In this document: positions 1 through 8,500 of the stretch, piece by piece
How positions within the stretch are numbered: position 1 is the stretch's first letter
Layout: each line of letters starts with the position of its first letter
Virus record (IMG/VR): IMGVR_UViG_3300022602_000167
Span: 1-45,853 of that record
DNA length: 45,853 bases
DNA from: a virus
Direction: 5' to 3' (one strand)
Program-made: the position numbers and the translations under genes
Notes under the pieces: model-generated
Told to the model about the DNA's origin: nothing
The model's database searches: none
What the model saw: only the letters and a program-made list of their open reading frames with translations

Positions 1-1247
1 ATATTAATGATTTTATCAAATATATAGGACGTAAACCTATTAGCGGTGATGTCATAGAGTTACCGCATTTACGTGATGATTTTGCCCTAAACAGTTTTGA
101 TTTTAGCTTGCCTAGATACTATGTTATTGAAGATGTAGGTCGTGCATCGGAAGGATTTAGTGTTACTTGGTATCCACATTTATATAGACTACGAATTAAG
201 CGCATTACTGATAACCAGAAATTTGCCAGCATCTTTAACGAATCTGCTAAAGATGCTAACGGAGATCCTGTAGCCAATACAAGTCTACGCGATTTGTTAA
301 GTATGTACAACACTGAATTAAATATCAACGATCAAGTGGTTGCACAAGCTGAAGCAGATGCTCCAAAAAGTGGTTACGAAACAAGACAATTTTATACACT
401 AGCAGTTGATCCTACAAATGGTAAACCTGTTTTAACAACTGCGGACGAAACAGATATTCTAGCCAGTACAGTTGCACAAAATATCAATGCTAGTGCCACA
501 GCAGGTGTACCACAACGTAGTGGATATACCGGTTATTTGTTAGGTGATGGTTATCCAGACAACGGATATGAATTTGGGTTTGGTATACAATTTCCGGCTA
601 ATCCGCAAAACGATGATTTTTTCCTACGCACAGATTTTATGCCTAACAGATTATTCCGTTTTGACGGGGTTGCAAATACATGGGTAGCTTATGAAGATAG
701 TGTACGTATGAATATGACTAACAACGACACACGTAGTACATTAAAAACTGGATTTATCAATAATACAAATTATTTGTACAATGAAAAACTAGCCGCAGAT
801 GCGGTTAAATTAACGGCAAACGCTACTATTGTACAAACTCATGTACCATATACACTTGCTACTGCGGCCTATGTAGTATTGAAATATCAAACTACACAAC
901 TAGAATACGCACTAGCAGATAATCCAACTACCTTATATTCTAGTTACAACTACACTAATCCACAGACCAATGTTACTACAGCTTGTATACAGATTAATCT
1001 ACCAATGATTCCTACTAATGTTACTGTAGTAGATGGTGCTGGTGCTTTCCAAAGTTTCCCACCAAGTACAACACAAATTGAAGATGGTGGATCTGCAGGG
1101 TCGGGTGTACCAGCAGTTGTACTAGACGACACAAACGGTCAAGAAGTTATACCCGCAACTGGTATTTGGACTGTAACATTCTATAACAACCGAGACGAAC
1201 AACGTCAAAGTATCAGTAAAGTACTTAAACCTAGGGCAGATTTCTAA
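1..1247 (+). CDS. Neck protein, gp14-like (5' end outside window)
   Basis: This is the C-terminal part of a virion structural protein. The frame is open from base 3, so the TTG at 108 is not the true start; the reading begins INDFIKYIGRKPISGDVIEL. Early segments (GDVIELPHLRDD, then YYVIEDVGRASEGFSVTWYPHLYRLRIK) and later ones (FFLRTDFMPNRLFRFDG, the VRMNMTNNDTR stretch and the ending QSISKVLKPRADF) fit a neck/head-completion protein of marine T4-like phages, which I recall as gp14. That protein joins the portal vertex to the tail. The next gene is a gp15 homologue, which is the T4 order 14-15 and supports the call. It is longer than T4 gp14 (about 256 aa), so the exact equivalence is inferred. 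Its stop codon overlaps an ATG at 1247 that opens only a 14-codon reading frame. Confidence 0.6.
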   Translation, partial: INDFIKYIGRKPISGDVIELPHLRDDFALNSFDFSLPRYYVIEDVGRASEGFSVTWYPHLYRLRIKRITDNQKFASIFNESAKDANGDPVANTSLRDLLSMYNTELNINDQVVAQAEADAPKSGYETRQFYTLAVDPTNGKPVLTTADETDILASTVAQNINASATAGVPQRSGYTGYLLGDGYPDNGYEFGFGIQFPANPQNDDFFLRTDFMPNRLFRFDGVANTWVAYEDSVRMNMTNNDTRSTLKTGFINNTNYLYNEKLAADAVKLTANATIVQTHVPYTLATAAYVVLKYQTTQLEYALADNPTTLYSSYNYTNPQTNVTTACIQINLPMIPTNVTVVDGAGAFQSFPPSTTQIEDGGSAGSGVPAVVLDDTNGQEVIPATGIWTVTFYNNRDEQRQSISKVLKPRADF

Positions 1248-1273
1248 TGCATATTTACAAATTTACACATTTC

Positions 1274-1303
1274 AAGGAGGTTACGGTTTAACACCGTAGT
1301 ACT
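1274..1303 (+). promoter_or_regulatory. Strong Shine-Dalgarno plus hairpin before gp15
   Basis: A perfect AAGGAGG lies at 1274-1280. It is followed by an inverted repeat, TACGGT (1282-1287) and ACCGTA (1293-1298), with loop TTAAC. The in-frame stop TAA (1289-1291) is in or at the edge of the loop. If the hairpin folds, only about 6 nt separate the Shine-Dalgarno from an in-frame ATT at 1304. T4 gene 38 is a known case where a hairpin brings a distant Shine-Dalgarno close to its start codon. That this works here, with a rare start codon, is inference. Confidence 0.45.
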
Positions 1304-1417
1304 ATTATTCAGTTCTTCTACGATGGTCAGATAAGACGATATATCACACAAGTTATTCGTGTATTCAGTAACTTTGTAGTTAGATACGGCGATGGTAGTT
1401 TACATCGCATACCAGTT

Positions 1418-2791
1418 ATGTATGGTGATCCAGATCGTCAAGTGGCCAGCATCATACGTCAAAACAGTGAAAATGTTGTTAATAGTGTACCACGTATTGC
1501 AGTCTATGTTGAAAGCCTAAGTTTAGATCGTAGTCGCTTGGCTGACCAAACATTTGTAGATAAAGTACATATTAGAGAACGTGACATTAATGAAAACACT
1601 GGGTCTTACACGCAAGGACAAGGTCGTAATTATACAATTGAACGTTTAATGCCTACTCCTTTTGATCTTAAACTAAAAGTAGATATTTGGAGTTCAAGCA
1701 CTGAACAAAAATTGCAAATACTTGAACAAATTTTAGTATTGTTTAATCCTAGTTTAGAATTACAAACCACCGACAACTATATCGACTGGACCAGTTTGAC
1801 TGTGTTAGAATTAATGGATGTAAATTGGAGTAGTCGTACCGTGCCTGTGGGCAATGATAGCGGTAACGATATTGCTACACTAAAAGTTCAAACTCCTATA
1901 TGGATTAATCCACCAGCTAAAGTAAAACATCTTGGAGTTATTACAAAAATTATTACAAGTGTATACGGCAGTGTGGAATCAAGCGGAACTTATATTGAAG
2001 GTCTAGGACAAGATCCATTAGGCGAAACATTAAGTTTTGGCGATTTGATTGACACCAATATTACTACTATTAGCAATTTTAAAATAGAAGTATATGCAAA
2101 TAGCGTAACAGCTCTAGCAGATGGGGCTGGAGTCGATCCTAGCGAACCCACACTTGATCCTGCTCCTACAAGAGTAGGTAATACTGTAGATTGGAATCAA
2201 GTTTTTAGTGCTTATCCTGGAAAATATGTAGCAGGATCGAGTCAAATATTTCTAACACAGCCAGATGGCACTCAAGTTATTGGAACCATTGCTGTAAACA
2301 GTTTAGATAGTAGTCAATTGAGTGTTAATTGGAATCCAGACACATTAATTAGCAACACAGGAATTGATAGCGCTGGCATTCTACAAAATATGCCCGGTTA
2401 CAATGTCGCTGTTAGTTATCGTCCTACTAGCCCTGGCACATTTGATGCTATTATTAATCCATTAACTTATGATCCATATCGTCCTACAGGTACAGAACAA
2501 TCAGATCAAACTATCAGTGTAGGTCTACGTTTCTTGCTAGTTGAAGATATAGGCAATGCAAACAATGTTACACCTGCACATGCTTGGGGTAGTTTAGTGG
2601 CTTATGCTAATGACATTGTAGAGTGGACTGGTACTGCATGGCATGTAGTTTTTAATTCAAGCCAGTTTCCTGACACTATGGTATGGCAAACGAATACATA
2701 CACTAGTGTTCAGTACATGTGGAACGGTGTCACATGGACTAAGAGTTTTGAAGGTGAGTACGATCAAGGATTATGGAGAATAGAATTGTAA
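1418..2791 (+). CDS. 15: Tail completion and sheath stabiliser protein, gp15-like
   Basis: In T4, gp15 caps the finished tail and attaches it to the head. The call rests on the same order of motifs as T4 gp15: an aromatic FFYDGQIRRY start (T4 FYNSSFRRY), RIPVMYGDP (T4 RVPITYASK), RNYTIERLMPTPFDLKLKVD, a PxQL-type LNPSLEL segment and the late PIWINPPAKVKHLG. The first ATG is at 1418, but the conserved N-terminus is encoded upstream in the same frame from about 1304 (IIQFFYDGQIRRYITQVIRV...). No ATG, GTG or TTG occurs between the stop at 1289 and 1418. The real protein therefore probably starts near 1304 from a rare codon, or the start has been damaged. The C-terminal half, from about residue 230, is longer than T4 gp15 and contains a WNxVFSAYPGKY segment. 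The 3' end overlaps the NUDIX gene by 19 bases. Confidence 0.72.
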   Translation: MYGDPDRQVASIIRQNSENVVNSVPRIAVYVESLSLDRSRLADQTFVDKVHIRERDINENTGSYTQGQGRNYTIERLMPTPFDLKLKVDIWSSSTEQKLQILEQILVLFNPSLELQTTDNYIDWTSLTVLELMDVNWSSRTVPVGNDSGNDIATLKVQTPIWINPPAKVKHLGVITKIITSVYGSVESSGTYIEGLGQDPLGETLSFGDLIDTNITTISNFKIEVYANSVTALADGAGVDPSEPTLDPAPTRVGNTVDWNQVFSAYPGKYVAGSSQIFLTQPDGTQVIGTIAVNSLDSSQLSVNWNPDTLISNTGIDSAGILQNMPGYNVAVSYRPTSPGTFDAIINPLTYDPYRPTGTEQSDQTISVGLRFLLVEDIGNANNVTPAHAWGSLVAYANDIVEWTGTAWHVVFNSSQFPDTMVWQTNTYTSVQYMWNGVTWTKSFEGEYDQGLWRIEL

Positions 2792-3222
2792 CAGAACAGA
2801 TAGTGTGTAGCGGAGCATTGTTCTACGCTAAATCTACACGACGATTCTTACTGTTACAAAAAGCTCACGGTAAACATGAAGGTACTTGGGGCTTAGTTGG
2901 CGGTACTAACATACAAGGCGAAACTCCTTGGCAAGGTCTAGTTAGAGAAATCAACGAAGAAATTGGTCCTTGTCCTGAAATAATCAAAACAATTCCTCTT
3001 GAAACTTTTGTCAGCAACGACAAAGTGTTTAATTTTCACACCTACTTATGTGTAATAGATAAAGAATTTGTCCCTGAACTCAGTGACGAACATCAAGGAT
3101 GGTCGTGGGCTACTATAGATCGCGCACCAAAACCTCTTCACCAAGGGTTGCGTAACAGCTTTAGCAGTAAAACTATTCGCACAAAACTACAGACAATATT
3201 TGATTTGGTAGATTTAATTTAA
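2773..3222 (+). CDS. NUDIX hydrolase
   Basis: This 149-residue protein has the NUDIX signature at residues 44-66: G(x5)E, seven residues, then REINEEIGP. It agrees with GX5EX7REUXEEXGU except for the last hydrophobic position, which is proline. Family members cleave nucleoside diphosphates linked to another group, using Mg2+ bound by the glutamates of the box. The substrate cannot be read from the sequence; mutated nucleotides, ADP-ribose-type compounds or capped RNA are all possible. HGKHEGTWGLVGG before the box is typical of the fold. The start overlaps the end of gp15 and has AAGGATT just before it, so the two genes are probably translationally coupled. It heads an accessory stretch inserted after the structural gene. 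Confidence 0.88.
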   Translation: MENRIVTEQIVCSGALFYAKSTRRFLLLQKAHGKHEGTWGLVGGTNIQGETPWQGLVREINEEIGPCPEIIKTIPLETFVSNDKVFNFHTYLCVIDKEFVPELSDEHQGWSWATIDRAPKPLHQGLRNSFSSKTIRTKLQTIFDLVDLI

Positions 3223-3231
3223 AGGATTATA

Positions 3232-3846
3232 ATGACAGCATTTCCAACATACAATTGGTGGTTAAAAACAACTACTAACGAAACATACGCTTTTTTAAAA
3301 GAAGCGTTTACTCCTGAGGAGTGTGCTAAGATTATAGAAATTGGAGAAAATCCAGATACTGCAAGTGTAGGATCGCCATCTATTGCTGGTGGCAAAATTA
3401 ATGATACTATTAGAAAATGTAGCCTAAACTGGATACGCAGTGACATTGAAGAAAACAAATGGATTTTTCAAAGATTGTCTGCTATTGTTCCAAAAATCAA
3501 TGAACAATTTTTTAATTTTGATTTGGAATATTTTGAATCATTGCAGTTTACAAAATATGAAGCTAGCGAAGATGAAACAGCTACTGATGATTTTTATTCT
3601 AAACACATCGACATGTTGTACTCCGGAGTCACTACTAGAAAGTTAAGTTTTACAATCCAATTAAGCGATCCTGAAACTTATGAAGGCGGAGATTTGCGTA
3701 TTCACTCAGGTAGCGAGCACACAATTCCTCGAGATCAAGGAACATTTACAGGGTTTCCGTCGTATATACTACATGAAGTAGAACCAGTAACTAAAGGAAC
3801 ACGTTACAGTCTTGTAGGTTGGGTTTGCGGAGCAAGATTCAAATGA
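3232..3846 (+). CDS. 2OG-Fe(II) oxygenase, prolyl-4-hydroxylase/PiuC-like
   Basis: This 204-residue enzyme probably hydroxylates a protein or small molecule using 2-oxoglutarate, oxygen and Fe(II). The likely iron ligands are H125 and D127 (KHIDM) and H181 (ILHEVEPV). R191 (KGTRYSLVGWV) is well placed to bind 2-oxoglutarate. EGGDLRIHSG before the distal histidine is the usual GGxL strand of PKHD-type hydroxylases. The N-terminal WWLKTTTNETYAFLKEAFTPEECAKII helix is normal for the class. An AAAGGA Shine-Dalgarno precedes the ATG. Its stop overlaps the ATG of the next oxygenase (ATGA), so they are co-translated. The substrate is unknown. Confidence 0.85.
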   Translation: MTAFPTYNWWLKTTTNETYAFLKEAFTPEECAKIIEIGENPDTASVGSPSIAGGKINDTIRKCSLNWIRSDIEENKWIFQRLSAIVPKINEQFFNFDLEYFESLQFTKYEASEDETATDDFYSKHIDMLYSGVTTRKLSFTIQLSDPETYEGGDLRIHSGSEHTIPRDQGTFTGFPSYILHEVEPVTKGTRYSLVGWVCGARFK

Positions 3847-4457
3847 TTGATTTAAATTTCTTATTTCCTACAGTTGTAGGATCTGCTGAAAATGAAGATC
3901 CTACAGATTATTCTTCTCTGTTAGAATTGCCTACGGAAAAAACTATGTATGGTTTTGAAAGATCTAAAGATACTTACATACTTGATAATCATGCTCCTTT
4001 GTTACGTACATGGATACAAGAACAAGTAGATGACTATGCAAAAAGGGTATTGTGTATCAAACAAGAATTGCGTATCACACAAAGTTGGCTGATCATACAT
4101 CGCTCTGGAAATCCGCAAAATATATTCATACACAAGCATCCTAACAGCATCATTTCGGGTGCGTATTATCTTGCGGCAGATGGAGCTGAAGGATTGAGAT
4201 TTGATCGAAATGATACTACTACGTCACCTTATATAGAATGGGAATACGATCGAGAAACATTGCCTAACTCGCCGTGGGCATGGATTTGGCATCGTGTGGA
4301 AGCCAAGAAAAATAGACTACTATTATTTCCAAGCCAATTAACACACGGTGTCAACGGACCTCCTAGTGAAAATATCCGCTGTAGTCTAAGTTTTAACACT
4401 TGGTTTAAAGATAGTCGCTGGGGTTCTGACGAACTATTAGGCGAAGTAAAATATTAA
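3843..4457 (+). CDS. Putative 2OG-Fe(II) oxygenase (TIGR02466-like)
   Basis: I chose the ATG at 3843, which overlaps the previous stop as ATGA, over an upstream in-frame start; this gives 204 residues. The protein opens LNFLFPTVVGS, the short N-terminal pattern of this family. The likely metal site is in HKHPNSIISGAYYL (H97, H99) and LFPSQLTHGVNG (H168), with R179 (ENIRCSLSFNTWF) as candidate 2-oxoglutarate ligand. The first ligand pair reads HxH rather than the usual HxD, as I recall for this family. It is encoded between two other oxygenases. Members occur in many marine T4-like phages without an established substrate. Confidence 0.8.
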   Translation: MIDLNFLFPTVVGSAENEDPTDYSSLLELPTEKTMYGFERSKDTYILDNHAPLLRTWIQEQVDDYAKRVLCIKQELRITQSWLIIHRSGNPQNIFIHKHPNSIISGAYYLAADGAEGLRFDRNDTTTSPYIEWEYDRETLPNSPWAWIWHRVEAKKNRLLLFPSQLTHGVNGPPSENIRCSLSFNTWFKDSRWGSDELLGEVKY

Positions 4458-4469
4458 AAGGAGAAAACT

Positions 4470-4691
4470 ATGCAACCAGTACCATATGAATATCTGTTTG
4501 GAGTTGATGTCGCTATGCAAAAACTCCGCCCAGGAGCACATTTCCAAATAGAAGGTAATCGATTCACTATATGGAATGATCCAAATGGAACAGAACCGCC
4601 CACTTGGGAAGAAGTACAGGCCCAGATGGAAGCAGATCAAAAACGCTACGAAGAATATGTAGCTAATGGTATTCAGCTAGGCAATCAATGA
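4470..4691 (+). CDS. Small phage protein of unknown function
   Basis: A 73-residue acidic protein with a strong Shine-Dalgarno (AAAGGAGAAAAC before the ATG). Visible segments are LRPGAHFQIEGNRFTIW, NDPNGTEPPTWEEVQAQMEA and a charged helical tail. Short proteins with this 'LRPGA...W...PTWEEV' layout are common beside structural and fibre genes in cyanophages, but I know no function for them. It lies between two oxygenase genes, and its TGA overlaps the next ATG, so it belongs to the same transcription unit. Confidence 0.75.
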   Translation: MQPVPYEYLFGVDVAMQKLRPGAHFQIEGNRFTIWNDPNGTEPPTWEEVQAQMEADQKRYEEYVANGIQLGNQ

Positions 4692-5287
4692 TTATAGAAA
4701 ATTGGTTTGCTACACCAATATATTATTCAGTTGTCGAGCAACCAGCTCTTGATATCGTACAACAAGAGCTGGGTAATGCTTATGAAGATTTAAAAAACAA
4801 AAATCTTTTTAAATCTAGTGTTATAACTAAATCTCATAAACTAAGTGATCCAAGTTTTAGATCAAATTTAATAGAAGATTATACTACAATTACATTTCAG
4901 GAACAAATACACAATAATGTATTAAATTATATCAAGGCAATTAATCCAAATATTAAATCATTTGAATATAGAATACATTCAAGTTGGATGACTCTTAATG
5001 AATCGGGTAGTTATGCAGTAATGCATGACCATGGGAGTAGTGATATTTCAGGAGTATACTACTATAAGACCAACGAACAAGACGGTAATTTGTTTTTTCA
5101 AACACCTAACAAACTACTAAGCAGTAATTTTTTATTTAAATCAATTCCTTCTATTGTAGAATACACTCCTAAAGTTGGAAAGATAGTTTTATTTCCAGGA
5201 TGGCTCAATCACGGAGTTCATACAAATACTACAGATAACGAACGTGTTAGTATCAGCTTCAATATAAAATTAATAGATTATAGATAA
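4688..5287 (+). CDS. Putative 2OG-Fe(II) oxygenase (TIGR02466-like)
   Basis: The third oxygenase of the cluster, 199 residues. It opens IIENWFATPIYYSVV, the typical start of this family. The candidate metal site is H113 and H115 in VMHDHGSSDISGVYYY plus H175 in LFPGWLNHGVH. R186 (NERVSISFNI) is the candidate 2-oxoglutarate ligand. It resembles the protein at 3843 more than that at 3232 in layout, so those two may descend from a duplication, but they have clearly diverged. Base composition is more AT-rich than the neighbouring oxygenases. It is the last plus-strand gene before the terminator. Confidence 0.82.
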   Translation: MIIENWFATPIYYSVVEQPALDIVQQELGNAYEDLKNKNLFKSSVITKSHKLSDPSFRSNLIEDYTTITFQEQIHNNVLNYIKAINPNIKSFEYRIHSSWMTLNESGSYAVMHDHGSSDISGVYYYKTNEQDGNLFFQTPNKLLSSNFLFKSIPSIVEYTPKVGKIVLFPGWLNHGVHTNTTDNERVSISFNIKLIDYR

Positions 5288-5304
5288 CTTATACACAATA
5301 TCAT

Positions 5305-5332
5305 AAAAAAGCTCCCCAGGGGAGCTTTTTTT
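5305..5332. terminator. Bidirectional intrinsic terminator
   Basis: An A6 run, then GCTCC-CCAG-GGAGC (5311-5325) and a T7 run. The stem is GC-rich and the flanks give a U-tract in either direction. It sits between the last plus-strand gene (4688-5287) and the last minus-strand gene (ends 5331), so it can end transcription from both sides. Confidence 0.88.
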
Positions 5333-5579
5333 ATAATGGTAAATCAGGTGGAACGTCCCAGTGTTGAAAAGTTACTGCTGTATCGTGCGGAGCTGGTTCC
5401 GGCGCACCCGGATTAGTATAAGGAACACCGGTATCTATTGTTTCGATTACATGTTCCAAATCCGCTTCCTCCGGAGTGATCAACCCATCTGCTAACGCTC
5501 TTTCTACCAATGCCGTAGGAGCTTCCCAAATTTCAGTTTCTCCTAAAAATTTACCGTTTATTGTTACTCTATGTTTCAT
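5331..5579 (-). CDS. Small protein of unknown function
   Basis: 82 residues, opening MKHRVTINGKFLGETEIW, with a mid-section LVERALADGLITPEEADLEHV and a proline-rich acidic tail. It has a good Shine-Dalgarno (AAGGAGACATT before ATG) just after the large glycine-rich adhesin, so it is the last gene of the minus-strand fibre operon. The stop codon lies in the T-run of the terminator. I do not recognise a family. Short genes after fibre genes are often fibre assembly helpers, but nothing here proves that. Confidence 0.68.
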   Translation of the reverse strand: MKHRVTINGKFLGETEIWEAPTALVERALADGLITPEEADLEHVIETIDTGVPYTNPGAPEPAPHDTAVTFQHWDVPPDLPL

Positions 5580-5588
5580 AATGTCTCC

Positions 5589-8500
5589 TTAAGCAGTAAA
5601 TGTATAGTATCCATTGGAATATGTTGTACCACCAGAATCAAGCGTTGCTGTAAATGTATGGATTGTGTTACCGCCCGAGCTAGTTACAACTCCGCCTAAA
5701 GCACGTTGAGTACCAGCATAGCTAACAATAACAATACCAGTTGCGCCTTGACCGCCGATTCCGTTTGGTCCACCACCGCCACCACCGCCACCTGATCCAG
5801 TACCGTTAACTGCGGCACCACCAATTGTTGGATTAGTACCAGCACCATTATACGCACCACCGTTAGTTGGTGTTCCGCTTGCGTTAGCACCACAACCTCC
5901 AGCACCGTAAATTACTGCACTTCCACTAATACTGTAACTTACGCCAGGCCCGCCATAACCTTGTCCAGTTGGACCGCTAGCACCACCAACAGCATAGCTT
6001 CCGCCAGCACCACCAGCTCCACCACCGCCGCCACCAGCATTTCCGCCGTCGCTATATGGTGCGTTACTAACACGGTTTTGACCTCCGGGATAACCTTGTC
6101 CGCTAACAGCTAGACCACCGTATTGTCGTAAATTGCCTTCAATCTGGCCGCCAGAGTATCCGGCGCCGCCGCCTGATCCGCCAGCACTACCGCCCATGCC
6201 GCCTGATCCGCCACCGCCTCCACCTACAGCAAAGATTGGTCCAAATTGACTTCCTCTACCATTTTGGCCTGGTATCGCTGTATTAACAGCAACTGGGCCG
6301 GCGCCTGTTCCGCCTGTTCCTACAACTACGTTGTAAGTATGTCCTGGATATAAATTGTATGATGCTTTGTAAACAACACCACCAGCTCCGCCACCACCTG
6401 CTTCGTAGCCATAAGCATTTCCAGCACCTCCACCACCACCACCAGCAACAACTAAAATGTTTGCTGTATAGCTTGTAGATGTGGCTGGAGGATCCCAACG
6501 AATGATAACACATCCGCTAGCACCATTGCCTCCATAACCTACTAAGTACGGTGATCCTCGATCTCCGCCAGCACCACCGCCACCGCCTCCGGTTCCAGGA
6601 ACAGCATCTTGCCCGTGTGTATAACTTGATCCTTTGCCGCCGCCGCCTAGCCCGCCAAAGCCAGATGTGGCAGCATTGTTTGGTTGGGCGCCAGTACTAC
6701 CGCCGCCACCGCCGCCGTAATATTTAAGTACACCTGTTATACCAAATTCTAATCCGTCGCCGCCTTTGCCGCCCCAAGATCCACTTTGATATGTTTGTCC
6801 TTGTACACTTGCGCCGCCGCCTCCGGCACTTGCATACGAACCTGCACTAGTACCATTTCCGCCACGAGATCCAAAACCAGTAGCTGTGCCGCCGTAAGGA
6901 TTTTGTGTGCTATTAGCACCAACTGTTTGGCTGTATCCGCCGCCGCCACCAGATCCTCCAGTAACAGCCGCTTGATATGCTGATCCGTTCCAATACATTC
7001 CATAACCGCCACCAAGAGCAGTTAAACCAAATGCGGAACTATTACTACCTGATCCTGGTGCTGATCCACCGTTTTGTTGTATTCCACCGTAGCCAACTAC
7101 AACAGGATAAGTTTTACCTGGAATAACTGTAATATTACTGTTGTATATGATACCGCCAGCACCACCACCGCCTCCGGCAATGTTATTTGGTGCGGCATTA
7201 TGACCGCCAGCACCACCTCCAGCAACAATAAGAGCTTGCACACTGGTTACACCTGGCGGGCAAGTCCATACATCGCTACCATAAAATGCTTGACAACTGT
7301 CATCTGCTAGCGTTCTATATCTAACATAACAAACTCCACTTCCACCGCGGCCACCGTCACCAAAATTTCCACCTTGAGTGCCTCCGCCTCCGCCTCCGCC
7401 TCCGAAGCCGTCTATTCCTGGACTTCCATTGCCTAATGCTGAATCACCGCCTGTTCTGAAATTAGCCAATGAATAAAAGCCTGCTCCGATAGTTCCTGTA
7501 CCATATCCGCCACCAAATCCACTTGAACCATTCCAAACGTTGTATGTGCCACCACCGCCACCGCCGGCATACGGTATAGGTAAGAAATTTATAGCATGAC
7601 TAAGACCGCCGCCACCGTTGGCTGCGGCACCACCAGTTGCACTGCCGCCAGTACCACCAGCTCCACCGCCACCACCACTTAGCCATGGGTTAGCAATTTG
7701 TCCATTGCCGCCGGCATATCCTTGTCCGTAAACTCCGGGTGCTGGTGGACCTGATGTTCCTAGTGCTGGTTCGCCTGTAGTTCCGCCACCGCCGGATCCT
7801 CCTGCGCCAGAAAGTTGACGACTATATCCGCCACCTTTTCCTCCACCAATTGCTACTAAATTTCCAAAACGACTGTTTTCACCTTCAGTACCAATTTGAT
7901 AGAAGTTAGGGATACCATGTCGAGCGCCCCAGCCGCCTTGTCCTACATAAACATTATAGCAAGTTCCAGCATAAACTGGGAAAGTATCGATGCTAATAAC
8001 ACCGCCGCCACCGCCTCCACTCATACCGGCTCCGGCAACACCATTAGCTCCACCTCCACCTCCACCAGCGACTAGTAGCAATTCTACTACACCGTTATAC
8101 ATTGGTGTGAATGTTCCTGGACCGTTGTAACTGTGTAGTCTATATCCGTTGATTGTTTCTACTTGTCCGCCAACAGCATAGTTTTTACGTGGATCATGTG
8201 TGCTCCAACCTAAACCATCCCAGTATTCTACTACGTTAAAGTCTGTATTAAAACGTGTCATACCAACAGTTGGTGTAGATTCATAAGCAATAATTACAAC
8301 TCCTGAACCACCGTTACCGCCTGTATTTGGCACTCCGCCACCTTCACCACCATTACCTGTGTTGGCTGCACCGTTAGCGGCAGCACCTTGATTATCTGCA
8401 TGAGCGGCACCACCTGCGGCATAAATTACTGGGAATCCAGTAATGTCAATACTCATACCAGCACCGCCTGGTATAACTCCTACTGAGTTGCTAATAGCAA

